A DNA stretch of 64,000 nucleotides from Terebella lapidaria. Lineage: Eukaryota; Annelida; Polychaeta; Terebellida; Terebellidae. The notes under the pieces are model-generated. The model made no database searches. It saw nothing but the letters and a program-made list of their open reading frames with translations, and was not told the DNA's origin. The stretch covers positions 20,367,809 through 20,431,808 of the forward strand of contig OX424559.1 in NCBI GenBank assembly GCA_949152475.1, given 5' to 3'. Below are positions 20,625 to 31,995 of the stretch, in pieces (the stretch's first letter is position 1; every line of letters begins with the position of its first letter). The translations under genes and the position numbers were made by a program.

Positions 20625-23600
20625 GACTGCTTTTCCCCCCGTTTCTCTCTGGCGTATGATAGATGGGGACTCCTCTAGTACTCTCTCACGGTTGATTTTG
20701 AAAATTCCGTCTTTTCTTAGTTGGGCAAAAGTTTAGCTTTTTGCATTTCTGTCTGAGCAATCTAAAATCTTTTGAATTTCCGGTTCATCTCTATGTTTCA
20801 GAGAAATGTGTCTTCTGACGTTAGTGAAAAACAGAGAGCAAAATTTGCAAGGCCTTGATGGTCTCTTTGGTTTTGGTTTGGACGAGGTCGTATTCTGGGC
20901 TTCATCAATGTACGTAGAGCCACTATCCTGCTGAAAAACAAGGCAACTTGTCAGCCAACATCTCCCACCACATTACTCGCTAGCATTAATATTGGTCAGC
21001 AATATACTCAATTTCATTGTGTGTTGTTGACCCCATAAAGTTCAGATTGCATAATGTTTTGCTGAGGGAAGGAGACCAAAGAAATAGGACCAACAGTCCT
21101 GTACATTAGCAAACCTAAAACCCAAAAGTAAATGCTTCTTGTCCTACCTACATTTATCGTGGTCAATAATCGACTTAACTGGCAAAAATAGTGTTAAACT
21201 ATCGGGTCACAGCCATGAAATATCTACAGGATAATGCTTCACCCAGTGATCCTAATAATAAATGTCTTTCATCTTAACTATTTTTATTGTGGTCAAAAAT
21301 AGACTTAACTAGTGCAACTAATGTTACCCTATTCTGTTACAGCCATGGAATATCTACTGGAAAGAACTTCACCTTGTTGAGCCCAATAATAAATGTTTCT
21401 TGTCTTAATTGTGGTCAATAGTAGACTTAACTAGCAAAAATAATGTTAACTCATTTGGTTACAACCATAAAATCTTTACTGGATAGAACCTTTACCTTGT
21501 TGAGCAAAATAATAAATATTTCTTGTTTTAACTATTTTTATTGTGGCCAATAATACACTTAACTAGTAAACATAGGCCCAAGGGACCTGTAGCTTTCCGG
21601 CTAGACAATAGGTGATCGGACCGATGGTCTGGTAACATCAAGTTTACAAGTACAGTGGATCCTGTATTTTATGACCACCCAAGGGACCCCAAAAAGGTGA
21701 TCTTGATTGACAGGTGGTCTCTCATTACAGGTCCATTTACACAATAAAAGGCCACTGGGGACCAAGTGGAAGGGCTTTGAAATACATACAGGGTGGTCTC
21801 TCAAACCAGGTGGTCTTTAACACAGGATCCATTGTATATTCAGCATATATCATTTCCTACCGTATACGTCCTAATAGAAGGGCTGGGCGCGTTGCAAAAG
21901 CTAAGGAAGTGCATCTATTATGTTACGATATTCCTGAAATTCATACGTCGGCCTTGTGACCATAATCATCTACTATCATCATAGTGCAAACATGCACTGC
22001 AAAATCGCTTCCCATTGGGGTTCTTCCAGGCGATGCACATTGTCTTGTGATCCTGTTGTATACGGGTAGAGATAATTGTTGTCAAGTGACACGCCTGCTT
22101 TCAATCGATTTTCAGGGTCTGCCAACAACAAGCATGTGGCTTCACAGTCTTTTGGCAGGAGCACTGGTACCAAAGAAAGACCTTTGTAACGATCAACATT
22201 TGTGTGCATAATGATTAGTGCATGGACTCGGTCCTGAAATCAGGGATCGATTAATCGGTCCTCTCGAGCGATCGATCATTGATTAATAATCGCCGTTTGG
22301 TAAACAAGTGTGGCAGGCTAAAAAATATCTATTTTACCACATTATCGCTCAAAATTTCGAGAAACCAAGAGATCCCCTGAGATTTCATCAACAACCACAC
22401 TTTTATTATTTTCTGATTTCAAGAACAGTCTGTTGGGTTGAACATTTGCTTTCAACTTTGTGTTATGCTAAGTTATATAATGTTGCGATACGGAAATGGC
22501 ATCAGTTATTCATTGTTATGCCACAACAACGGCAAACGTATGGTCATCATGAAGTTTTGTTGAGCGCGAAATACTGATGTAAAATGCTGAAATTACTGAT
22601 GCTGAGACCGGAAAACACTTTGACTGTGGCTGTCCATAAAATATTGTATTTGATGGACTGGATTGTTGTCAAAATTGCGAGGTTCAGACTTGAAAGTTCA
22701 CTCGTGTGTCTGGTTTATTAACTATGAAAAAAATTGATCATCTAATCAGGGGATCGAATAATCGGTTGAGACCGCTAATCGACCGATTAATCAATCAATC
22801 GATTAATCGTCCATGCACTAATTATGATATATTTGCCGATTCAAAGCCTCGATCGTTGTGGTCAAATATTGTCTTTGTTTATTTTTGTCAGAAAAAAAGG
22901 GGGGCACATTTATTAGGAACGGTGCGTCTATTAGGGCATACACGGTTTATGTCCACAATTGATTCGTAAGCTGTGAAGTTGACAACAAGTGAGATATGTG
23001 CCATTTCGTGCTCTGACCTTGAATATGAGGTCAAAGGTCAAATCCAAAGTCACGAGGGTATTCAGTACCGTATTTATGCAATTAGTTCGAACAGCTAAAA
23101 ATAATTAAATTTTGAAATGTTTGAATTATTAGATTCACGACAAAATCACCCATCAAAACAGAAAAACCAATAACCAAGAATCGGCGAACGGGCCGACACG
23201 AAAGTTGACAGATGCCACCATGACCCATGATGGTTTGAAAAAGGCCCTGCACGATTAATAGGTTAACCGCATACGGTTACCATGTTTGAAATAACTTTGA
23301 ATAATTGGATACTAAATCGCCGGCTTTTTGTCATTTATGACCTGACATTGATACTTGATTTCAGTGATTTTACACGCACACTCGAGTCACTTTTGCCGGA
23401 AAACCCGAGCTGCGTGCCACTTAGGAGTCCGCGCTTTACTTCTATACATAATCCCAAGACGTCATTGACTATTGTTCACATAATTGACATAATCGCAAAT
23501 ACTGCCACCTGGCGAATGATATCGCTAATAATTCATTCCTTAGTGCTGCCGCCTGGTGAGTTGTAAGTTTTGGCAGCTGACAAGTTGATTTCGTTCGTTG

Positions 23601-26600
23601 TTTCAATCGAAACATCGATCGTAAATTTGCGTGTTCGAACTAAACGAGTCAATTTAACAAGGGCCACTGGCCTCAAAGGAAGAGCTTTGAAAATGTTTGC
23701 ACATACTGTAACTATTTAAAAACCCTTGAATACTGTATTTGATTTGGTAGGCCTACATATATGTTGTGGCCATGATTTGCTTATTGTTAATTCGGCCTAA
23801 TATCAAATGAATTAACACAAAATGATACCATTATTAAGGTACTGATTCCATCTACTCTCATCTTCCAAACTTGTAACCCGTCCAAATATATATCAAAATT
23901 TGAATGCTAGTCACTGGAGCAATTTGTAACACGTAAATGTTAGACATCAATCTTTGACACATATCATTTGTTTCTTCTGTGTTTATTTTCAAGTTTGAAA
24001 GAGATTCCTTGTCATTACTGTGATTTTACTAGTTTTTATCACAAATATTCAAAACAAAAATATCAATATCTTTATAAATTCCGACCCAGGTAATCGTATG
24101 ACCCGCCCCGAATATACTCGTCAACTCGTCTGGGCCCTAGAACCTTTACATCGTTGAGCCCAATAATAAATGTTTCTTGTCATAACTATTTTTATTGTGG
24201 CCAATGAGACTTAATTAGTAAAACTAGTGACTTACAGCCATGAAATCTCGAAGTAAGCTTCACTTTGATGAGCCCGTATAAATATCACCCGAGTATAATT
24301 TGACCAATGTGTGAGATTTCCAAGGTTCTGAATATGTTTTTTCTTTTTAGGAGGCACCAATCTATCAGAAATGTTTTTTTTTAGCTATATCTAAATCTTT
24401 TTTTTATGGATTTTTTCAGTGTTTTGATTTATACTGCAGATTGAGACATTTCAGCAGTTACATGTATGCATTCCCAATAATTTATGACATGCATGAAAGT
24501 TTTCATTACTGCTAAAAATTTGCGAACATGTTTTTCCCTTGCCTAAATGCTGGTTTCAATTGAAGATCACCGTAGACGTGTGTTTGAATGAGTGTCAGCT
24601 GTCAGTGAATTAGCCCGAATAGCTGCTCGCATGACTGCCATCAAAATCAGCACTGACAATTCTCGTCGGCAATATATAACTATCATGAACATGATAAATG
24701 ATCCAGTATCCATTTGTTTCCGCTTATTTCAGGAGGAAACTAAGTTTTTTCCTCGACAAAGTGTAAAACTTTAACTTCGGCAAAGTTTTGTTGTTCCGAT
24801 TCTAGTCCAATCTCGTGAAATCTCGCTTCACTTTATTGGGCATTTCTGATTTAATTTCCCCATAGAAAGCTTTGTATGGTGGAATTTTTATTAAGTATTA
24901 CCAGTGAAGAAGAAAAGAATCATAGGAAAGACCATTTATTGGGGTCGTAACAAGTATTTCCACAAGTACCGCACTGACTCAGTTCGACTATCTCATGGCA
25001 GCCTTTATGGGGCATTTTGACCTTGACCCGCAAGGCGCAAGTATTTATCGCTAATTGGCGGGACTTGCTCACGTGGTAATTTGCATATAATTATATCCAC
25101 GTGTAGTTCATAAACATGTGGGTGTGTCTGTCAAGACAGCTTTCCGATTGGACAATTCAGTGACTGCACGGGATTTGAAGGGTCCCGGGGTGGTCACAGG
25201 CGAATTGAAATTGCCTACTGGAATATGGCATACCACCACTAACACATAATTATTATGTTGCCGTTTCAACTTGTTTTTCATTTTTGCAACAGCATACTGT
25301 ATCTATATATTGTACGGAATGTATATCCAAAATTTTGAGTGCATATGATTGCAAGAAAGCACTGTTTCAGTGAATATCAAAACGGGATAGGTGATGGGTA
25401 TGAAATGGTGAAATACACAAAAAACGGTCGGAACACACGTCTCCTGGGATTATTATCTCTAATAACTTATTACATTAACCATTATTAGGTATACGGGCAT
25501 CATTTTCCTGCCAATGGGCCCCGGGCCCTCCCAATTAGCCACAGTTGAATGGCCTGTTGTGGTTCCAAGTGGCACTTTCAAGAATGTAAACAAAGGGAAA
25601 TTTTCAAAAATCAAAAAAAAACCAACATCATAGAGGAAGAGCTCTGCTCTTCCTAAAAAATATTATCTTGAATAATTTTTGGTGTTCGAATTATCAGTGT
25701 TCGAACTAATTGAATAAATACGGTATATATTATTTCTTATATGCCCACAAATGATACCCAAGCTGAAAAAGTAATAAATAAGGGAGATATCAGCCATTTT
25801 ATGCTCTGACCTTGAAAATGAGGTCCGGTAACCTAAAAATTACAAGAAATGTCCTTCTAAAAAATTATCGTAATCGGTTTCGAATTTGCAACCTGTAGAC
25901 GTTCACAAGAAAGTGTCTGCGGCAGTGGACAGGGAGCGACGATCACAAATGCATAGCATCTACTGAACTTCGTTCGGGGGATACAACAATTACCTTTTAC
26001 ATGTCATTGCCCACATTTCATACTCATTATCAATGCTCAGCTGCAAAAACTCTCTTCCCACACATGACCCATACAGAGATGAAGAATTGACAATTGGAAG
26101 TAAAATTTTTCTCGAATTATTTACACTCAAAGAATTATATTCATACTTGAAGGGTTACCTTTGGTTTTGATGTTAGTTCATTGGTCTGAACCTTTCCAAC
26201 GTCCATAGAGGTGCATATCTCTGGAGTTTCATCACCCTACATGTACATGGGAGGAAGATTTATACTTGACAGTCCTCAATAACTATGACAGAGCAACACT
26301 AGGCATAAATGAATAGTTCTATATTTGGGTAACTTTTGCTTGAAGCCTTGAATGTTCAACAGCTACATATAACACATCCTTACCAAAGTAACTGGTTCAA
26401 TACTGTTGGTTTCATCTTGGATTCTAGTCCGTGGACCTGTAGGGTTACAAAAATAATGTATAGAAAAAAGAACATTAGCCCAAGGGCCCCAAGGGTTAAT
26501 ATAGGTTACCGGACGGTTTTGGTTTGAAGCATCCTTGCTTTCTTCAATGTCATCATTATGTGATGTGTCCTGCATAGCACTTTCTATATTTGTAGAAAAA

Positions 26601-27484
26601 TTTCATCATTATCGGCACATATGAGCCGGTAAGCTAGAAATAGTACTTGCCGTCACATGGCGGCTCCACAAATGAAAGAATACAGTATTTTCCGCAGAAT
26701 TATTACAGTAAAGCAGCCTAATTTCGGACACCACCAGAAATCGGACACTTCATGATTTACTACCAAATATCTATATCAGTTTTAATGTTGCAAACAAATC
26801 TTCTCAAGCACTGAACCGAGCCAAGTGTCTGTGGTCTTCGCTGATTTGAAGAAATTTCTGCAAAGTGTTAGCAGAGGTATCTAGTTTGATAAGTTCCACA
26901 ATGTTAGCTTCCCTGTTAGTGTTAGTGTCCGAAAACTGTCTAGTGTACTCTTATGATCTCCCTGTCCTCAGAGCTGTTTAATTTTCTTTCATATCTATCT
27001 TTAGCCTTGCAACAACCACCGATTGACAGCGTCATGTATATCCTAAAATTAATGATATAGTTGTTATTCTTAGACACAGAAAGTGTCAGATTTCTATCTA
27101 GAATATCCGATTACTGTCACTTGAACTCACAGTTCATAATTCACCAATATCAAAGTCAGGGCAAAATAATATTTCCATACGACTTTATAACTTTTACCAC
27201 ATTTATGTGCATATGAGGTTGCATGTATAATAAATCATCTAGTATTTTTCTTTACAGTCATTATTGAGATTTCACCGTAAGTGTCCGAAAACTGTATAGT
27301 TTACTCTACTGGGATAAAAAGCAGCTGTCGCAAGTTAATGTTACATAGTGAATAATAGTATTCTCAAAGTACCTCGTCCTGGAATATGAATCACTTCTGA
27401 CATAATTGAGTCATCAGATTCTTCACTATCTGACACTACATAGAAGAGGTCGTCCGTGCTGTCATCATCTCCACAGTCCATGTC
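19310..27484 (-). CDS. Multi-exon recombinase gene, left-arm exon model
   Basis: Exons inferred on the minus strand are 27,484-27,373 (112 bp, ATG then an acidic run MDCGDDDSTDDLFYVVSDSE), 26,583-26,384 (200 bp), 26,236-26,159 (78 bp, GDESPEICTSMDVGKVQTNE) and 20,930-19,310. Phases agree: exon 1 ends in phase 1, exon 2 is 2+198 bases, exon 3 is 26 whole codons, and the last exon starts in phase 0 with QDSGSTYIDEA. The last exon opens with a C2H2 finger (CKFCSLFF...HISLKH) before a TAA, then the C2HC finger and recombinase. The TAA is in the same place in both arms. Either the gene is a pseudogene that was duplicated, or translation starts at the internal ATG (20,624). Exon 2 might be two exons, since a repeat lies in its middle. 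Confidence 0.5.
20631..21600. other. 5' part of the recombinase exon and repeat-like intron
   Basis: 20,631-20,930 holds the upstream part of the recombinase exon (C2H2 finger). 21,020-21,580 consists of about four diverged units with CTTAACTA..AAAATA.TGTTA, TGAAATCT.TACTGG and AATAATAAATGTTTCTTGTC, spaced roughly 115-120 bases, an intronic tandem repeat. A further partial unit lies near 24,150-24,250. Confidence 0.6.
21653..21834. mobile_element. 182 bp MITE with TA duplication, left arm
   Basis: Ends CAGTGGATCCTGT and ACAGGATCCATTG form inverted repeats (12 of 13 match) with TA on both sides (21,651-21,652 and 21,835-21,836). GACCACC and GGTGGTC copies lie inside. Non-coding. Mirrored at 37,549-37,730 with the same borders, so it predates the arm duplication. 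Confidence 0.8.
21979..22209 (-). pseudogene. Displaced ~150 bp fragment of the recombinase
   Basis: The minus strand repeats recombinase residues 308 to about 357 (KGLSLVPVLLPKD...TGSQDNV) almost exactly, then diverges. Homology starts at AAAGGTCTTTC and ends at ACAATGTG on both sides, without the flanking parts of the domain. It lies upstream of the intact domain in transcription order. It could be a duplicated exon-sized piece or the remnant of another copy. Mirrored at 37,174-37,404. Confidence 0.75.
22214..22820. mobile_element. 607 bp hAT-like MITE, left arm
   Basis: Terminal inverted repeat TAGTGCATGGAC / GTCCATGCACTA. Flanking 8-mers ATAATGAT and ATTATGAT differ at one base, fitting an 8 bp hAT-type target duplication. 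Both ends are rich in GATTAATCG palindromes. No transposase. Mirrored at 36,563-37,167. Confidence 0.75.
23068..25723. mobile_element. 2.66 kb DNA transposon remnant, left arm
   Basis: Terminal inverted repeats CCGTATTTATGCAATTAGTT (continuing CGAACA) and the inverse at the right end match at 25 of 26 positions. TA flanks both ends. This fits a Tc1/mariner/pogo-type element. No transposase frame is recognisable: the open frames at 23,282-23,566 and 24,592-24,774 have no DDE-like blocks. The mirrored copy (33,756-36,315) is shorter by about 100 bp, mainly because of one ~120 bp indel near 24,672-24,795. Confidence 0.75.
26706..27311. mobile_element. ~606 bp TIR element in recombinase intron
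   Basis: The left end CAGTAAAGCAGCCTAATTTC precedes a TCGGACAC motif. The right end, inverted, reads CAGTAGAGTAAACTATACAG before TTTTCGGACAC. TA precedes the left end. Further copies of GTGTCCGAAAACTGTCTAG lie inside. Likely a degenerate mariner-like MITE in the intron between exons 1 and 2. Mirrored at about 32,170-32,775. Confidence 0.6.
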
Positions 27485-28788
27485 CTATTGAAATTTATCA
27501 TATGAATGGCATTAATGAAACTTTCATTTTCTGTCATGTGGTTTTGTGAGGTAACAATATACAGTGTATGTAAATCTTTCGTTCTAAATTAATGCAAATA
27601 TTACTTGTAAAAATTTCACAGAAAAAAGCTGAATTTTAAAATCTCAAATATCACCTAGTATGGAGTAGTCCTTGAGTTGCATTACACTGTTTGAACAACA
27701 CATATTTGCAATTTAATAAAAAAAAATGCAGAAGAATGCAGATAGTAAATATAGTCCCAAAATTACTGTTTTGACCTTTCAAGGTTACCAAAGGTCAAGT
27801 TCAAGGTCACCAGTAATAGCAGTATATGTTACTTCCCATTTTAATGTGTCAATATATGAGCTCTATTTATATATATTACTTCATATAGCTCCCATAATTG
27901 CGATGGAAAAGTCGATGAAATATTGTATGTCTAAAAAATTTTTCAGTGGTGAAAACACCTTTGACCTGATTTGACCGATCGAAAAATTGAAATAGCCACT
28001 GAAACTTATAGTACATTCGTACATGAAGGAAAATAATTTGAAACAAAAGTAGTCATACAGTTTTCGTGAAAAATGGCCAAAATTTTTCGTCGAGAAAGGT
28101 TTTCATTTTGAAAAAAAAATAGCCCAGAGGGCAAGGGCTAAAAAAGGTTACCAGAGGAAAGTACAATGATAGACATAAAATTTTAATCAAATTCATTAAG
28201 GTTAAATTCAATTTACCACCTGATGTGACTGTCTACCACCTGATGTGACTGTCTACATGCTCATGAAACAAACCTAAACTTCTTCTACAAGAATGTTACC
28301 TCGACAAATATCACTTAGCAAGGTCATCTCAGGTCAAATTCAAGGTCACCAAAAGACACTCCATATAAGATTCCATATAAGATTCCCTCAGTTATGATAT
28401 GCATGATATTGCATATCAGAAAACTGTCTGAATAGATTTTGGGAAAATGGCCACCAAAGACAAAAATCATTATTTTTTCGACAAAAAAGATTGTTATGAC
28501 CTTCCAAGTTCATTGAAGGTCAAATTAAAGGTCAAATTTAATGGGGAAATTCATCATGTCAAAAAAATTACAAACCTGGATGGACGACGGATGGATGATG
28601 GACGAAAAACCACGACAATAGCTTATGGGCCCAAATGGGCTGTTCAGCTAAAAACATCCTTCCTTCTGAATTATTTTTAGGCAGTAAGTGCAAAATTTCC
28701 AAGCAATTTGACTGTAAACTGCAGATGACGACGGACAATGATGAGCACAACACCATGCCAATAGGTTATTAGATCAATGTGAGGTAAC
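27485..28788. other. Non-coding repeats upstream of exon 1
   Basis: AT-rich DNA with AAGGTCAAATTCAAGGTCA-type segments and short GGTTACC/GGTAACC-bounded pieces. The frames at 27,726-27,974 and 28,447-28,680 are mirrored by arm symmetry only. This would hold the promoter if exon 1 is first, but no core promoter is evident. Confidence 0.5.
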
Positions 28789-29340
28789 CTAAAAATCTTT
28801 CCATACCTTATAAGAGAATATCGGTCTTCTTGGTTTCAAGTATCTGTCTCTCTGGTTTCCTGGGTGAACAAGCTCTCCTCTCTTGCCATCGCTCCCACTG
28901 GTACCTGATGGTCCTGGAGAGCCTGTTTCTCTAGGTGACCCTTGTATTCCACTTGGTCCAGGTTGGTCTGTTGCTCCCAGGCTTCCATCTCGGACAGCAC
29001 CGCCTGGGACTCCAGCTTTGCCACGTGTTCCTCGCTCTCGGATGGGTCTTGCACGTTGTCTTCTATCAGTTTCACCTCGAGGTCCAGGTGATTCGAGTAA
29101 ACCTGGTTGATCAGCATATCCTCTCTCTCTTCTTTTCAGCCTCATGTGACCTTCCACCTTTTCCTGACTCATCACAGCTGCCATGTGGAACAGCCTCCCC
29201 GATGTGTCCAGATCCATCTCTTCCGGGTCATCTCAAAAGACCCGGGCCTCCAGATAGACCTCCACTCCTTTGTTCTCTAGCAGGTCCGTTAAGTCCTGTC
29301 TCATCCGAAGGACGTGGGCTTCCAGTTTGACCTCCACTCC
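28789..29340 (-). pseudogene. Collagen-like exons, left (inverted) copy
   Basis: The minus strand from 29,217 to 28,789 encodes Gly-X-Y triplets (GTRGKAGVPGG, GPSGIQGSPRETGSPGPSG) in which several expected glycines are replaced by Glu, Asp, Arg, Gln or Val, each explainable by one base change. 29,224-29,340 continues with the 72 bp Gly-X-Y unit found at 29,481-29,768 on the other strand, joined here without the intron seen on the right. Decayed copy. Confidence 0.75.
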
Positions 29341-30234
29341 CTGGCTCTCCATCTGGAACCAGTATTGTCTAAAGTGGGGATACCCCTGGACCCAGTCCAT
29401 GATACCGCCGGAGCCAGGATATTACAAGGAAGCAAAGTATAGTGGCCTTTGGAGGTCTATCTGGAGGCCCGGGTCTTTTCGATGAGACACGACTTCAAGG
29501 ACCTGATGGAGAACGAGTTAGTGGAAGTCAAACTGGATTGCTAGCTCCTGTGGATGAGACAGGACTTCAAGTACCTGATGGGGAGCACGGGAGTGCTGGG
29601 CAAACTGGAAGGCTAGGTCCCTCGGAAGAGAGAGGACTTCAAGGAACTGGTGGAGAGCAAAGGAGTGCTGGTGAAACTGGAGGCCCATGTCTTTTGTATG
29701 AGACGGGACTTCAAGGACCTGCTGGACAGCGAGGGGGTGCCAGTCAAACTGGACACCCAGGCTCCATTGGATCAGCATTAGCCAGTGTATTTTTTGGGGA
29801 GCCAGATGAACAAGAAGAGCAAAGAAAAGTTGGTGGTCCTGGATCTATGGAATCAAGGTAATGTCATGATTCTCAATTAAAAAGTAGCTTATTACTGTTG
29901 CTGATAATAATGTAATTGTAGTAAATAATTACAATAATTTTATTTTTGTAGTAAAGGTAAGGATAATGGTGTACTTATTCATCTAGCTTGAGTATTGATT
30001 ATTATCTGCAAGTATACATGCCATTTCATAAGGTATCACTGCATGGCTGACAGCAATTGCATAAATCTATGTATGCATAAAAATATAATCAGCCATTTTG
30101 TGGTCATTGCAGAGGTCTGCGAGGTCATGCTTGCTGCCGAGGTACTGATGGAGAACCAGGTGGTCTTGATTCTACTGGATCAGCAGGCTCAATAGGTGAC
30201 CGAGGCCCATATGGACAAAAAGGGACACAAGGGC
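29224..30234. other. Palindrome centre
   Basis: About 1 kb between the two arms. It is not a simple loop: the 72 bp collagen-like repeat occurs on both strands (minus at 29,224-29,340, plus at 29,445-29,768), so inverted homology continues in broken form into the centre. Confidence 0.8.
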
Positions 30235-30652
30235 GAAGAGATGGATCTGGACACATCGGGGAGGCTGTTCCACATGGCACCTGTGATGAGTCAGGAAAAG
30301 GTGGAAGGTCACATGAGGCTGAAAAGAAGAGAGAGAGGATATGCTGATCAACCAGGTTTACTCGAATCACCTGGACCTCGAGGTGAAACTGATAGAAGAC
30401 AACGTGCAAGACCCATCCGAGAGCGAGGAACACGTGGCAAAGCTGGAGTCCCAGGCGGTGCTGTCCGAGATGGAAGCCTGGGAGCAACAGACCAACCTGG
30501 ACCAAGTGGACTACAAGGGTCACCTAGAGAAACAGGCTCTCCAGGACCATCAGGTACCAGTGGGAGCCATGGCAAGAGAGGAGAGCTTGTTCAGCCAGGA
30601 AACCAGAGAGACAGATACTTGAAACCAAGAAGACCGATATTCTCTTATAAGG
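29442..30652 (+). pseudogene. Collagen-like two-exon fragment, right copy
   Basis: Exon 1 (about 29,442-29,857) has four 72 bp (24-residue) Gly-X-Y units starting at 29,481, 29,553, 29,625 and 29,697, for example GLQGPDGERVSGSQTGL. It ends TCAAG|GTAATG. A 255 bp intron follows, then exon 2 from 30,113 (ATTGCAG|AGGTCTGCG). Splicing keeps both the frame and the Gly-X-Y register. Near 30,325 the register changes frame within an A/G-rich run, and the second part runs to TATAAG|GTATGG at about 30,652. Interrupted glycines and the frame break (shared by both arms) argue for a decayed collagen gene piece. In phase 0 exon 2 could splice to recombinase exon 1 (31,996), which is unproven. Confidence 0.65.
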
Positions 30653-31995
30653 TATGGAAAGATTTTTAGGTTACCTCACATTGATCTAATAACCTATTGG
30701 CATGGTGTTGTACTCATCATTGTCCGTCGTCATCTGCAGTTTACAGTCAAATTGCTTGGAAATTTTGCACTTACTGCCTAAAAATAATTCAGAAGGAAGG
30801 ATGTTTTAAGCTTAACAGCCCATTTGGGCCCATAAGCTATTGTCGTGGTTTTTCGTCCATCATCCATCCGTCGTCCATCCAGGTTTGTAATTTTTTTGAC
30901 ATGATGAATTTCCCCATTAAATTTGACCTTTAATTTGACCTTCAATGAACTTGGAAGGTCATAACGATCTTTTTTGTCGAAAAAATAATGATTTTTGTCT
31001 TTGGTGGCCATTTTCCCAAAATCTATTCAGACAGTTTTCTGATATGCAATATCATGCATATCATAACTGAGGGAATCTTATATGGAATCTTATATGGAGT
31101 GTCTTTTGGTGACCTTGAATTTGACCTGAGATGACCTTGCTAAGTGATATTTGTCGAGGTAACATTCTTGTAGAAGAAGTTTAGGTTTGTTTCATGAGCA
31201 TGTAGACAGTCACATCAGGTGGTAGACAGTCATATCAGGTGGTAAATTGAATTTAACCTTAATGAATTTGATTAAAATTTTATGTCTATCATTGTACTTT
31301 CCTCTGGTAACATTTTTTAGCCTTTGCCTCTTGGGCTATTTTTTTTCAAAATGAAAACCTTTCTCGACGAAAAATTTTGGCCATTTTTCACGAAAACTGT
31401 ATGACTACTTTTGTTTCAAATTATTTTCCTTCATGTACGAATGTACTATAAGTTTCAGTGGCTATTTCAATTTTTCGATCGGTCAAATCAGGTCAAAGGT
31501 GTTTTCACCACTGAAAAAAATTTTAGACATACAATATTTCATCGACTTTTCCATCGCAATTATGGGAGCTATATGAAGTAATATATATAAATAGAGCTCA
31601 TATATTGACACATTAAAATGGGAAGTAATATATACTGCTATTACTGGTGACCTTGAACTTGACCTTTGGTAACCTTGAAAGGTCAAAACAGTAATTTTGG
31701 GACTATATTTACTATCTGCATTCTTCCGGTAACATTTCTTAGCCTTTAGGCTAATTTTTTTTATTAAATTGCAAATATGTGTTGTTCAAACAGTGTAATG
31801 CAACTCAAGGACTACTCCATACTAGGTGATATTTGAGATTTTAAAATTCAGCTGTTTTCTGTGAAATTTTTACGAGTAATATTTGCATTAATTTAGAACG
31901 AAAGATTTACATACACTGTATATTGTTACCTCACAAAACTACATGACAGAAAATGAAAGTTTCATTAATGCCATTCATATGATAAATTTCAATAG

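Larger units (their letters stand above)
14929..29223 (+). repeat. Left arm of a giant palindrome
   Basis: About 14.3 kb that recurs in inverse orientation at 30,235-64,000 once two gypsy insertions are removed. Identity looks like 97-99% by eye. All repeats, MITEs and the recombinase gene appear in mirror order. The inner border is 29,223. The outer border cannot be seen because the right copy runs off the window at the base matching 14,929. Confidence 0.95.

Noticed and set aside
23282-23566. 94-codon frame conserved in both arms inside the 2.66 kb DNA transposon as a transposase
   Set aside because: No DDE-type blocks or DNA-binding motif; mirrored only because the arms are duplicates.
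28836-29117. A second, acidic helical-looking frame overlapping the collagen-like exon (also at 30,341-30,622)
   Set aside because: It is the alternative frame of the Gly-X-Y sequence; its conservation between arms only reflects the palindrome.
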